Positions 1-8,215 of a stretch of DNA of 64,000 bases are shown piece after piece. The position numbers and the translations under genes are program-made. Numbering within the stretch: the first letter of the stretch is position 1; every line of letters starts with the position of its first letter. The DNA is from Xiheimicrobium sp052034585. GTDB taxonomy: Bacteria; Myxococcota; Myxococcia; Myxococcales; Myxococcaceae. The stretch lies in the NCBI GenBank assembly GCA_052034585.1, contig JBPOIJ010000005.1, positions 62,001 to 126,000 on the forward strand, written 5' to 3'. The notes under the pieces were generated by a model that was not told where the DNA came from, did not search any database, and saw only the letters and a program-made list of their open reading frames with translations.

Positions 1-1
1 G

Positions 2-1066
2 AAGTACGTCTACGTTCCCGCGCAAGACGGCAACTGCACCGCCTCGAACTCGAGCGTGCTCTTCAACGTTCGCCCCATCAACGCGAACGGCCAGTACATC
101 GCCGCGGCCTTCTTCCCTTCCGACACCCGCGCGAACCGCGAGCTCGTCATCGACAACTCCATCTTCGGCCCGGGCCTGTCGGTCGCTGGCGTGCTCCGCC
201 ACGAGCTCGGTCACACCCTGGGCTTCCGGCACGAGCACACCCGCCCCGAGGCCGGCACCTGCTTCGAGGACAACCAGTGGCGCGCGCTGACGCCGTACGA
301 CTCCGCGTCGGTCATGCACTACCCGCAGTGCAACGGAACCAACACCTGGCAGCTCACGCTCACCCAGCTCGACATCACCGGCGTGCAGGCCCTCTACGGC
401 GCGGCTGGCACGACGCCGACCCCGACGCCCACCCCGGGCACCATTCAGAACTTCACCGCCTCCATCGCGCAGAACGCGAGCAAGTCCTTCGGGCCGTTCG
501 CCGCGAAGGCCAACACCCTCTTCCGCGCGACGATGACGGGCACGGGCGACGGCGACCTCTACGTCCGCTTCGGCGCCGCCCCCACCGCGTCGAGCTACAA
601 CTGCCGGCCGTACACCAACGGCTCGAGCGAGGAGTGCCGCCTCACCGTTCCCACCACCGACACCAGCGTCTACGTCACCGTCGTCGGCTACGCGGCCGCG
701 TCCATCAACCTGCAGGTCGAGTTCACCCCCGGCGGCACCAGCACCCCGCCGCCTTCGACCGGCACGCCCACCACCGCCACCTTCTCGGGCTCGGTCGCCA
801 AGGGCCAGCTCGCCGCCATCGCGCCTCTCACCGTCGTCGCCGGCACCACCTTCTCCGTCACCATGAGCGGCAGCGGCGACCCCGACCTCTACGTGCGCTT
901 CGGCAGCGCCCCGACGCTCACCGCCTTCGACTGCCGCCCCTACCTCAACGGCGCGTCCGAGACCTGCAGCGTCACCGTGCCCGCCGGCCAGACCCAAGCC
1001 TTCATCGGCGTGAACGGCTACACCGCCGGCACCTACAGCCTCTCGGTCAACTACACCCGACCCTGA
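2..1066 (+). CDS. Secreted M57-like zinc metalloprotease with two PPC domains (5' end missing)
   Basis: The frame is already open at base 2, so the gene begins before the window and the GTG at 56 is internal; 354 residues are visible. The zinc-binding motif HELGHTLGFRHEH lies at about residues 67-79 of the visible part, with a Met-turn SVMHYP about 30 residues later. This is the metzincin arrangement, and it resembles the HEIGH-type M57 peptidases common in myxobacteria. A Thr/Pro linker (TPTPTPTPG) leads to two copies of the bacterial pre-peptidase C-terminal (PPC) domain at about 150-240 and 258-352, each with a GDLYVRFG or PDLYVRFG core and a cysteine pair. PPC domains are usually found on exported proteases and are often cleaved off. 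The signal peptide must lie upstream. Protease class is well supported; substrate is unknown. Confidence 0.88.
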   Translation, partial: KYVYVPAQDGNCTASNSSVLFNVRPINANGQYIAAAFFPSDTRANRELVIDNSIFGPGLSVAGVLRHELGHTLGFRHEHTRPEAGTCFEDNQWRALTPYDSASVMHYPQCNGTNTWQLTLTQLDITGVQALYGAAGTTPTPTPTPGTIQNFTASIAQNASKSFGPFAAKANTLFRATMTGTGDGDLYVRFGAAPTASSYNCRPYTNGSSEECRLTVPTTDTSVYVTVVGYAAASINLQVEFTPGGTSTPPPSTGTPTTATFSGSVAKGQLAAIAPLTVVAGTTFSVTMSGSGDPDLYVRFGSAPTLTAFDCRPYLNGASETCSVTVPAGQTQAFIGVNGYTAGTYSLSVNYTRP

Positions 1067-1288
1067 GCAGGCACGCGGGCCGCGCTGGAGCCGCTTCGAC
1101 CGAAGCCCCAGCACGACCCGAGCATCACGAGGAGCTGGCTTCGGGCGGACGCGCGGATCAGGCCGTGGTGAGGGGGCTGATCAGCGCTGTCCGCCGTTGA
1201 TGATCGTCAGCGCGTCCGTCACAGGTTCGTCAGGAATGCCCTCGGGCGGTGGAATCTCGTTCGAGGAGTCCGCTATCTCGCCCGCCCC

Positions 1289-3127
1289 GTGCGCGCGCTC
1301 CTCCTCTTCGTCCTCCTTGCGGGTTGCCCAAAGCCGATGGCGAAGGGCACGCCACCCCAGCGGTTCTGCCCGTACGGGCCCGGCTGTGAGAAGGGCAATG
1401 ACGGCGTCTTCAAGGCCGGCATCGCTGCGGTCAAGGTGACCCCGGCCTTCGAACGCCCCCGGCCCGACTTTCTCCGGCGAGTCGGTGACTGCAGCGAGGT
1501 GGCGCCGCTCGGCCTCGACGGCCAGAAGCGCTGCGGCAAGCTCGTCGACAACGCCTTCACCGAAGACTGCGGGGTCGACCGGAAGTGCCCGGGAGCGATG
1601 GGCTATTCGGGCCCCGACGCCGACGGCTCCGAGGCCGACGGCCGGCCTGACTTCTTCTCCGACTGCGGTCGCGATCGACGCTGCCCAGGCGAAGCGGGGT
1701 ACCCAGGCCCCGACCCCGACGGCTCCGAGGGCGACGGGAAGTTCCAGGGCATGTGGATGGCGGGCTTCGGCCCCACCACTCCCGCCTTCGACGTTCACGA
1801 CGACCTCTGGGCCCGCGCCGTCGTGCTCGAGAATGGAGACGTCTCCATCGCGCTCGTCTCGGTCGACGCGGTGGGCGTGTTTCGAGACGACGTGCAGCGC
1901 ATTCGCGACCGCATCGCCAAACGAAACCAGGGCGTGCCCGACTACGTGCTCGTCTCTGCCACCCACACCCACGAAGGCGTCGACACCATGGGCCAGTGGG
2001 GACCCATCAAGTCGCTGCTCCCCGAACGCGGTGTCGACGACGCCTGGTTCAAGGACGTCTTCATCGAGGGCGTCGCGCGCGCGGTGAGTGACGCGATGCT
2101 CTCGGCCCGGCCCGCGAAGGTGCGCTCGGCGCAGGCGAAGCTCGGCGAGAAGACGCGGCAGGTGATCGGCGACACCCGTGACCCCTTCGTCAGCGACGAC
2201 ACCGTCACCGTGCTCGAGTTCTCCGAGACGAAGTCGGGCGACGTCATCGGCACCCTCGTGTCCTGGGGCAACCACCCCGAGACCCTCGCCGACACCAACA
2301 ACGCGCTGAGCGCCGACTTCGTCTGGGCGGTGCGCGATGGCGTCGAGAAGGGCGTCTTCAAGAAGGACGGCACCCTCGTCAGCGCCGGCGTCGGAGGCAC
2401 CTGCGTCTACTTCAACGGCAGCGTCGGCGGCATGATGACCAGCCTCGGGGCGCACCCCACCAGCGTCGACGGTGACCAACCGCCTGCCCGCAGCTTCGCC
2501 AAGACCAAGGCCGTCGGAGACATCATCGCCCTCGCCGCGCTCGAGGGCCTCGCCACCGCCACCGAAGAGAAGGCCCCGAACCTCGCCTTCGGCGCGACCA
2601 CCCTGCGCCTGCCCGTCGACAACGAGGTCTTCCGGCTGATGATGCTGCCAGGCGTCGACATTCTGCGGCGCAGCATCTTCGGCTTCGATCGCTTCCAGCC
2701 CGTCGGGCCCGGCAACATTCCCTTCCTCGAGACCGAGGTCAGCAAGGTGCAGCTCGGCGGCGTGCGCTTCCTCGGCGTGCCGGGTGAGCTCTTGCCCGAG
2801 CTCGCCGTCGGCTACGACGTCGCCTTCGCCTTCGGGGCGCCGCAGATCGACCCGATGAACCCGTCGCCGCCGAAGCTGGCGAACGCTCCGCCTCCGCCCT
2901 ACCTCAAGGAGCGCCTCGGCGGAGAGAAACCCCTCATCCTCGGACTCGCGAACGACGAGCTGGGCTACCTCATCCCCGAGTACGACTACGTGCTCGACTC
3001 GGTGAAGCCGTACGCCGAGGAAGCGCCCGGCGACCACTACGAGGAGACCAACTCGATCGGCCCGCAGACGACGCCGCTGCTCCTCGAGGCCTTCGAGACG
3101 CTCACCGGGTGGGAACCCGTCCCATGA
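1289..3127 (+). CDS. Neutral/alkaline ceramidase-like lipoprotein A (active-site serine apparently absent)
   Basis: 612 residues from a GTG start. The first 13 residues form a lipoprotein signal ending LLAGC. Family features are THTHEG (about residue 225) and NHPETL (about 328), which match zinc-ligand regions of neutral ceramidases. At about 374-382, where the next gene has QGAAGDVSP, this protein has NGSVGGMMT, so the nucleophilic serine of classical neutral ceramidase seems replaced. Residues 91-150 carry two repeats of the pattern DCGxDRxCPGxxGYxGPDxDGSExDG, which look like calcium-binding thrombospondin-type-3 loops inserted in the domain. The gene is followed 119 bp later by a second family member. 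An outer-membrane or periplasmic location is likely. It may be a hydrolase with altered chemistry or a non-catalytic member; ceramide as substrate is not shown. Confidence 0.8.
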   Translation: MRALLLFVLLAGCPKPMAKGTPPQRFCPYGPGCEKGNDGVFKAGIAAVKVTPAFERPRPDFLRRVGDCSEVAPLGLDGQKRCGKLVDNAFTEDCGVDRKCPGAMGYSGPDADGSEADGRPDFFSDCGRDRRCPGEAGYPGPDPDGSEGDGKFQGMWMAGFGPTTPAFDVHDDLWARAVVLENGDVSIALVSVDAVGVFRDDVQRIRDRIAKRNQGVPDYVLVSATHTHEGVDTMGQWGPIKSLLPERGVDDAWFKDVFIEGVARAVSDAMLSARPAKVRSAQAKLGEKTRQVIGDTRDPFVSDDTVTVLEFSETKSGDVIGTLVSWGNHPETLADTNNALSADFVWAVRDGVEKGVFKKDGTLVSAGVGGTCVYFNGSVGGMMTSLGAHPTSVDGDQPPARSFAKTKAVGDIIALAALEGLATATEEKAPNLAFGATTLRLPVDNEVFRLMMLPGVDILRRSIFGFDRFQPVGPGNIPFLETEVSKVQLGGVRFLGVPGELLPELAVGYDVAFAFGAPQIDPMNPSPPKLANAPPPPYLKERLGGEKPLILGLANDELGYLIPEYDYVLDSVKPYAEEAPGDHYEETNSIGPQTTPLLLEAFETLTGWEPVP

Positions 3128-3246
3128 GGCGAACCGCCACTGCGAGGAGTGAGCACGTGCCGGCTCCTGACAATCGAGGCCCGTGGCGCCGTCTGCTCGC
3201 TGCCTCTGGTGCGCCACTTCGCTGGGCCGGCTGTGCGGAGGTTCGA

Positions 3247-5499
3247 ATGCAACGCTCGCTGCTCCTGTTCCTCGCGTTGATGGGGTGTTCGCCGAAGCCG
3301 GCCGAACCGGTGGCGGGGCCGCTGCGCGCAGGGCTCGCGACGGTGCTGGTGAACGCTCCGGTGGGAGCGCCGACCGGCGGAAACTCGCAGCACAAGGGCC
3401 CCGATGACCAAGGCTCGCGCTGGGCCCAGAACTTCCCCGGGACACGCGGCGTGCACACCGACGCCACCGCCCGCGCGATGGCCTTCACCAACGGGCTCGC
3501 CCGCACCGCGCTCGTTCGCCTCGACGTCTGCCTGGCGACGCCCTCCCTGCGCACCCGCATTCGCCAGAAGCTCGACGAGGCGAACGAGCCCGCTCTCTTC
3601 GTCATTCAGGGCACCCACACCCACTCGCAGGTCGCCCGGTTCTTCGAGCCCGTTCACCTCGGCACCTCGAGCGGCCCCGACTTCATCTCGTTCGGCATGG
3701 ACGTCTACGACCCCGAGCTCGACGACCGGCTCGCGACCGCCGCCGCCGAGAGCGTCATCAAGGCCTTCTCGGACCTCAAGCCGGTGAGCGTCGGGTCGGC
3801 GGTGATCGAGGCCGGCATGCTCAACGGCGACCGGCGCTGCGAGAACGACCCGCTGTACGGGCCCAACTACCGCGACACCAAGATGACGATCGTGCGCGTC
3901 GACGAGGTGGACGAGGCCGGCACCCCGACCAAGCCGCTCGGTGCGCTGCTGCACTTCACCGCGCATGGCACCATCCTCGACCGGGGCAACCGGCTGCTCA
4001 GCACCGACGCTCCCGGCGCGATGGAGCTCGGCGCCTCGGACGCGCTCGGCGTCCCCGTCATCTTCATGCAGGGCGCAGCGGGTGACGTGAGCCCCGCGGG
4101 TTCACCCAACGCCTTCGAAGGCACCCAACGGCTCGAGTGGCTCGGTCGGGTCGCTGGCCGGCTCGCCCGGAAGGCCTATGACGAAGCCGCCCCCGGCACC
4201 GCCCCGCGCGAGGCGACCTTGGTGCACGTCGATCGCGGCATGCTGATGACGCGCGAACGCCTCGGCTACCCGCGTGGTGAGTTCCCCGAGACCGGTGCCA
4301 TCGGTTGTCAGGTGGGGGGCCGGGAAGGGAAGGACCCGTGCGGCTCGATCGTCACTCCGCCGGACCAAGCGGGGCTCATCTGCGTGCCCATCGAGCCCCG
4401 GCCTCGTTTCAAGGTGCCGATGACGCTCCTCCAGGTCGCCGACGTCGCGCTGATCACCCTGCCCGGCGAACCGAGCACCGCGGTGGGCGCGAAGGTCGGC
4501 GAGGCGCTGGCGCCGCTCGGTGCGAAGCGCGGCCTCGTGCTCGGCTACGCCCAGGACCACTACGGTTATCTGCTCGAGCAAGAGGACTTCCTGCGGGGCG
4601 GCTACGAGTCCACCGTGTCTCCCTGGGGCTGGCGGCTCGGCGCGTTCCTCATCGACGAGACGCGGCGGCTGGTCGAGACGCGAACCCTGCCGCAGGAGGC
4701 GCCAGACCCGGCGACGCCGCCAGCCGTGGTGCCGAGAGCGGTCGAAGAGAGCGAGGGCAGCCCCGCCATCGTCACCGACGCCGCCGACGTCGAGCGCACC
4801 CAGACCGCGGTCTTCGTCTTCAACGGCGGCGACCCGGGGCTGGGCAGCCCGTCGGTTTCTCTCGAGCGCGAGGTCGACGGCACCTTCGAGCCGGCGATGG
4901 CCTCGGCGTTTCGCCCGCTCGTGAATGGTCCGGAGATCGTCCGCCGATACCTCCCCATTCCCCTCATCGTGCAGCTCCCAGTGGCCCCCAAGCGCACCCA
5001 TCAGTGGACCGCCCGGTGGGAGCTCGTTCCGACCCAGGCCCTCGGCCGCTACCGCTTCGTCGCCACGGGGCGCGCCAAGGTGGATGGCGTCGTGCAGCGC
5101 TATCAACTCGTCTCGAAGCCCTTCGAGGTGAAGCAGGCGACGTCCATCACCACCCTCGACAGCCGCGTGCTGCCCGACGGACGGGTGGTGGTGTCCGCTC
5201 GGTACGCGCCCAACCCGATGCAGTCCACCGCCGGCGATCCCACCGCCAACCTGCGCCTGTGGGACGAAGACAGCCGGCCGACCCTCGGCATGACGGCGCG
5301 GGGAGGCACGGTGAGGGTGTCGGTTCGTCAGGGCGCCGGCGCTCCCACTTCGATGACGGTCGACTGGAGCGACGCCGAGAAGGGCTACCTGGTGACGCTC
5401 CCCAGCGGAATGTCGGAGCTGCTCGTCGAACCTCGTGCGCTCGTCGACGCGCTCGGCAACACCAACGGCCGCGCGCTCACGGTGACCGTCACCCGCTGA
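3247..5499 (+). CDS. Neutral/alkaline ceramidase-like lipoprotein B
   Basis: 750 residues. The ATG at 3247 is chosen because it gives a clean lipoprotein signal (LLLFLALMGC, Cys14); the frame is open further upstream but that part has no signal character. THTHSQ (about residue 122), AHGTIL (about 238) and QGAAGDVSP (about 274-282) correspond to the zinc-ligand region and the catalytic serine segment of neutral ceramidase, an amidase releasing fatty acid from sphingoid bases. The last 250 residues look like a separate beta-sandwich domain. It lies directly behind paralogue A and is probably co-transcribed. Unlike A it keeps the GDVSP serine, so of the two it is the better candidate for an active enzyme. 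Substrate could be ceramide or another N-acyl or ester lipid. Confidence 0.82.
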   Translation: MQRSLLLFLALMGCSPKPAEPVAGPLRAGLATVLVNAPVGAPTGGNSQHKGPDDQGSRWAQNFPGTRGVHTDATARAMAFTNGLARTALVRLDVCLATPSLRTRIRQKLDEANEPALFVIQGTHTHSQVARFFEPVHLGTSSGPDFISFGMDVYDPELDDRLATAAAESVIKAFSDLKPVSVGSAVIEAGMLNGDRRCENDPLYGPNYRDTKMTIVRVDEVDEAGTPTKPLGALLHFTAHGTILDRGNRLLSTDAPGAMELGASDALGVPVIFMQGAAGDVSPAGSPNAFEGTQRLEWLGRVAGRLARKAYDEAAPGTAPREATLVHVDRGMLMTRERLGYPRGEFPETGAIGCQVGGREGKDPCGSIVTPPDQAGLICVPIEPRPRFKVPMTLLQVADVALITLPGEPSTAVGAKVGEALAPLGAKRGLVLGYAQDHYGYLLEQEDFLRGGYESTVSPWGWRLGAFLIDETRRLVETRTLPQEAPDPATPPAVVPRAVEESEGSPAIVTDAADVERTQTAVFVFNGGDPGLGSPSVSLEREVDGTFEPAMASAFRPLVNGPEIVRRYLPIPLIVQLPVAPKRTHQWTARWELVPTQALGRYRFVATGRAKVDGVVQRYQLVSKPFEVKQATSITTLDSRVLPDGRVVVSARYAPNPMQSTAGDPTANLRLWDEDSRPTLGMTARGGTVRVSVRQGAGAPTSMTVDWSDAEKGYLVTLPSGMSELLVEPRALVDALGNTNGRALTVTVTR

Positions 5500-5556
5500 G
5501 TGAGCTGGAGCGCCGCACGCATCGTTCCGGCTGCAGCCCGCGCTCAGCGGTGGCGC

Positions 5557-6387
5557 TCATTCGGGGAGCGCGCCGATGAGCTCGGTGAAGGCAGGCACCT
5601 GTCCGCGCGCCTCGGGACCACCGGCGTAGGGACCGAAACGAGCCGTGTCCGGTCCTCCGGCCTGCCAGCCGAGCAGCCGGCGATGCCAGTACTCGGTGCC
5701 GCTCAGCTGCCCCGACGTGACGAAGCCCGAGTCGCACGGCCCCAACAGCTTCGGCAGCCAGTACGCATGGTCCGCCTCGGTCGCGTTGCGGCCGTACGCC
5801 ATCATCAAGTCGGCGTCGATCAACCGGCGGAACGCGTCGAGCAACGCCGGAGACGCGCCGCTCGCGTCGAAGGCTCCGCCAGGAGGAACGCCGGGAACGA
5901 CCTCGGTCGCCGAGGGAACCGGACCGTGCGCGTCGGGACTCCCGGCGTAGGGCCCGGCGGTGGCGAGGTCGGGGCCTCCGGCTTGCCAACCGAGGAGGCG
6001 ACGGTGCCAGTACTCGGTGCCACTCAGCTGCCCCGAGGTGACGAAGGACGAGTCGCACGGCCCCTGGAGCTTGGGGAGCCAGTAGTCGAAGTCGGCTTGG
6101 GTGGCGTCGCGCCCATAGGCCGTCTGGAGGTCTGCTCGAATGAGCGCCTTGTAGGCCTCGGTGGAGTCGGCCGCGCTCGACGTGCGGGTCGCGCCGACGC
6201 TGGTGGTTGCGCGCAGGTAGTCCGACAGCTTGGGTGCGGTGACGTGGTCGATGAGCGGGCCTGCGCTCGCTCGGGCGGTGGGCTTCGGCACCCAGCGCGG
6301 CTCCGTCGACCCTCGCTTCGGCGGCGGCTGTTCGAGCGCGCGGGTCTTCAGCGGCGTGAGTCTGATGCGGTCGTTCCTGAGTTTCAT
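5557..6387 (-). CDS. Unknown protein with an internally duplicated 107-residue module
   Basis: 276 residues. The ATG at 6387 is preceded by a strong ribosome-binding site (GAGGGAGG). There is no signal peptide; the N-terminus is basic (KLRNDRIRLTPLKTR). The protein contains two copies of a module including AYGRDATQADFDYWLPKL and AYGRNATEADHAYWLPKL, then GPCDSxFVTSGQLSGTEYW and HRRLLGWQAGGPD, spaced exactly 107 residues apart. The pattern YGR...A..YW...L...F..S...EYW is weakly reminiscent of DUF4214 repeats found near S-layer and secreted proteins, but I would not assign that family. The gene is convergent with the ceramidase pair. Function unknown; real gene on codon structure and ribosome-binding site. 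Confidence 0.75.
   Translation of the reverse strand: MKLRNDRIRLTPLKTRALEQPPPKRGSTEPRWVPKPTARASAGPLIDHVTAPKLSDYLRATTSVGATRTSSAADSTEAYKALIRADLQTAYGRDATQADFDYWLPKLQGPCDSSFVTSGQLSGTEYWHRRLLGWQAGGPDLATAGPYAGSPDAHGPVPSATEVVPGVPPGGAFDASGASPALLDAFRRLIDADLMMAYGRNATEADHAYWLPKLLGPCDSGFVTSGQLSGTEYWHRRLLGWQAGGPDTARFGPYAGGPEARGQVPAFTELIGALPE
5651..5822 (-). repeat. Direct repeat copy 2 (3' copy) of intragenic duplication
   Basis: C-terminal copy of the module duplicated inside the 5557-6387 gene. It matches 5972-6143 at an offset of 321 bp, with long near-identical stretches such as GCCAGTACTCGGTGCC. Confidence 0.8.
5972..6143 (-). repeat. Direct repeat copy 1 (5' copy) of intragenic duplication
   Basis: N-terminal copy of the duplicated module. 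The 321-bp offset keeps the reading frame, and most differences fall in third codon positions, which suggests selection on the protein rather than a very recent duplication. Confidence 0.8.
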
Positions 6388-6476
6388 GACGGCCTCCCTC
6401 GCGTGACCTACCAAGGGCGGCAGGAGAGGACCGGGCCGGGGCGGCCAAAATGCGGGCGAGTCGCGACGAAGCGGGC

Positions 6477-7136
6477 TCAGCTCTGCAGGAGCAGCGCCTG
6501 GTGCACGCGCCAGTCGACGCGCTCGACCGAGTCTGCCGAGTCGGAGCCGCCCAGCGCGAGCGCGGGCACGAAGCCGTAGCACTGGGTGGGCCTCAATGGC
6601 CCGAGGCGCGCAGCGGCTTGCTCGAACATGTCGCGGCGCAAGAACGCGTCCTGAAACGCGCGGTCCTCGAGCCCGTCGAGAAAGGCGTCCACCGAGGTGC
6701 CGAGCACGGTCATCTTCTTGTAGTGGATGTCGATGAGGGCGACGTCCCCTTCGGTCTCGGGGTCTCCGCTGCCGAGCTCGCGAGCGCGCGCACGGAGATC
6801 GCGGAAGATGATCAGCTCGCCGAACGCCGTTCGCCCGATCGACCGCCGGCCCTGCACGTTGCCGAGGAGCCAGTCGCTCATCTCGTCGTCGAGCGCTCCC
6901 GGCTTGGTGACGAGGATGAGGCCGTTCGCCGCAGGTCCAGGGCGCAGGCGCGCGAGGAGCCGGCGATAACCCGGGTGGCTCTCGATGGTGTCGCCCGCTG
7001 GCCGGGCCGCCGCGCGGGTCTTCGTCGGTCGCGCGCGCTTCTTCGTCACGATGGCCTTCTTCTTCTTCTTCGGCTTCGCGACGGGCTTCGACTTTCCTCG
7101 GGCAGCGCGGGTGGGTGATCGCTTCGGCGTGGGCAT
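6477..7136 (-). CDS. DUF1851 / GAD-like domain protein with a lysine-rich N-terminal tail
   Basis: 219 residues from the ATG at 7136. Residues 3-47 are an extremely basic tail (KPKKKKKAIVTKKRARPTK and similar). Residues 55-205 match the DUF1851 (Tdi1 C-terminal-like) pattern: FGELIIFRDL, VALIDIHYKK, FLDGLEDRAF, then a C-terminal PTQCYGFVPALALGG. This domain is the C-terminal part of the Tdi1 immunity protein that neutralises the type VI DNase Tde1, but it also occurs as a stand-alone housekeeping-like protein. No Tde1-like toxin or secretion gene lies beside it. The basic tail suggests contact with nucleic acid or another polyanion (inference). It could be an orphan immunity protein or an unrelated GAD-like protein. 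Confidence 0.72.
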   Translation of the reverse strand: MPTPKRSPTRAARGKSKPVAKPKKKKKAIVTKKRARPTKTRAAARPAGDTIESHPGYRRLLARLRPGPAANGLILVTKPGALDDEMSDWLLGNVQGRRSIGRTAFGELIIFRDLRARARELGSGDPETEGDVALIDIHYKKMTVLGTSVDAFLDGLEDRAFQDAFLRRDMFEQAAARLGPLRPTQCYGFVPALALGGSDSADSVERVDWRVHQALLLQS

Positions 7137-7211
7137 GGCGCGAGCTTCGCGTCGCCTGGTCGCTCGGGCGAGCCAATTCGGCCGCGGCTCGGGAGATGGT
7201 AGAGGTTCGGG

Positions 7212-8129
7212 GTGCCTCGACCCGCGCTCTTTTTCTTCAACGAACAAGACGGCCCTCGCCTCGCAGAGACCTTCGGGCCGACGACGCTGACGCAGCTTCG
7301 GGTGCTGCGCGCCGGCGTCGCGATGGGGTTGAGAGATCTCTCCGACGAGCGAGCCCAGGTGGTGCGCGCGCTGAACGACGCGGGAGTTCCGGTGACGGGG
7401 TGGCTGCTGCTCCCGCGCGACGAGGGCTACTTCGCGACCCACACCAACGCCGACCGAGTCGAGGCGGCCTATGAGCGTTTCCTCGCGTGGACTCGCGCGA
7501 AGGCGCTTCGGTTCGGAGGCATCGGCCTCGACTTCGAGCCTGACATTCGCGATCTCGATCGACTGATGGAGAAGCCCGGGCGAACGCTGGCTCGGTGGCT
7601 CCTCCGACGGGGGCGGGGCGCTCGGGTCGCCGACGCGCTCGTTCGCTACCGAGCCCTCGTCGCTCGGGTGAAGGCCGACGGCTTCACGGTGGAGACCTAC
7701 CAATTCCCCACCATCGTCGACGATCGACAGCGTGGCTCGAGGTTCTGGCAGGGAACGCTCGGGGCGCTCGACGTGGCGGCCGATCGCGAGGTGGTGATGC
7801 TCTACACGAGCCTCCTCGGGCTGGTCGGTCCCTCGCTGCTCGCCGGCTATGCGCCGCACTGCCGCAGCGTCGGCGTCGGGAGCACCGGCGGAGGCATCGA
7901 CCCCTTCCCCAAGCTCGGCTGGTCGGAGCTCGAGCGAGATCTCGTCGTCGCGGCGCGGTCGGCCTCCGAGCTCTTCGTCTTCAGCCTCGAGGGGTGCCTC
8001 GCGCAGGGGTTCCTGCCGCGCCTGGCGACCGTCGAGTGGGAGCGGCCCGTCGTCGACCCCCCGCCGTCGGTTCGCTTCGCTGGCCGAGCGGCCCGCTTCC
8101 TCATCCAGCAGCTCTCGCGCCTCGGCTGA
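7212..8129 (+). CDS. Predicted TIM-barrel glycosidase-like protein
   Basis: 305 residues from a GTG start, 75 bp from the divergent DUF1851 gene. No signal peptide. The segment FGGIGLDFEPDIRDLDRL (about residues 100-118) has the hydrophobic-GxDFEPD pattern found at the end of a central barrel strand in GH18-like and other TIM-barrel glycosidases, where the acidic residues are catalytic. VTGWLLLPRDEGYFATHTN and VETYQFPTIVDDRQ look like other strand-loop units. The LYTSLLG and SVGVGSTGGGIDPFPKLGW segments near residues 195-235 would contribute the other side of the pocket. No family assignment is secure. Real gene on codon use and length; enzymatic role is inference. Confidence 0.68.
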   Translation: MPRPALFFFNEQDGPRLAETFGPTTLTQLRVLRAGVAMGLRDLSDERAQVVRALNDAGVPVTGWLLLPRDEGYFATHTNADRVEAAYERFLAWTRAKALRFGGIGLDFEPDIRDLDRLMEKPGRTLARWLLRRGRGARVADALVRYRALVARVKADGFTVETYQFPTIVDDRQRGSRFWQGTLGALDVAADREVVMLYTSLLGLVGPSLLAGYAPHCRSVGVGSTGGGIDPFPKLGWSELERDLVVAARSASELFVFSLEGCLAQGFLPRLATVEWERPVVDPPPSVRFAGRAARFLIQQLSRLG

Positions 8130-8215
8130 CCTCGGCGCAGCCTGGCGTGGCAGGAGATGTCCCACCGAGTGCGGCTCACGCGTCTTGAGAAGACACACGC
8201 CGCACGGGGACGACA

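Noticed and set aside
1067..1288. Small gene or terminator between the protease and the first ceramidase-like gene
   Set aside because: No hairpin with a T-run and no frame with coding character was seen in these 222 bp.
1181..3445. Long open frame on the minus strand opposite the ceramidase-like genes
   Set aside because: It is the antisense shadow of GC-rich codons: Arg/Ala/Val/His-rich, with no domain, and the opposite strand has clear motifs.
6477..7136. Complete toxin-immunity pair
   Set aside because: Neither neighbour looks like a toxin; the 7212 gene is a barrel-like protein and the 5557 gene a repeat protein.
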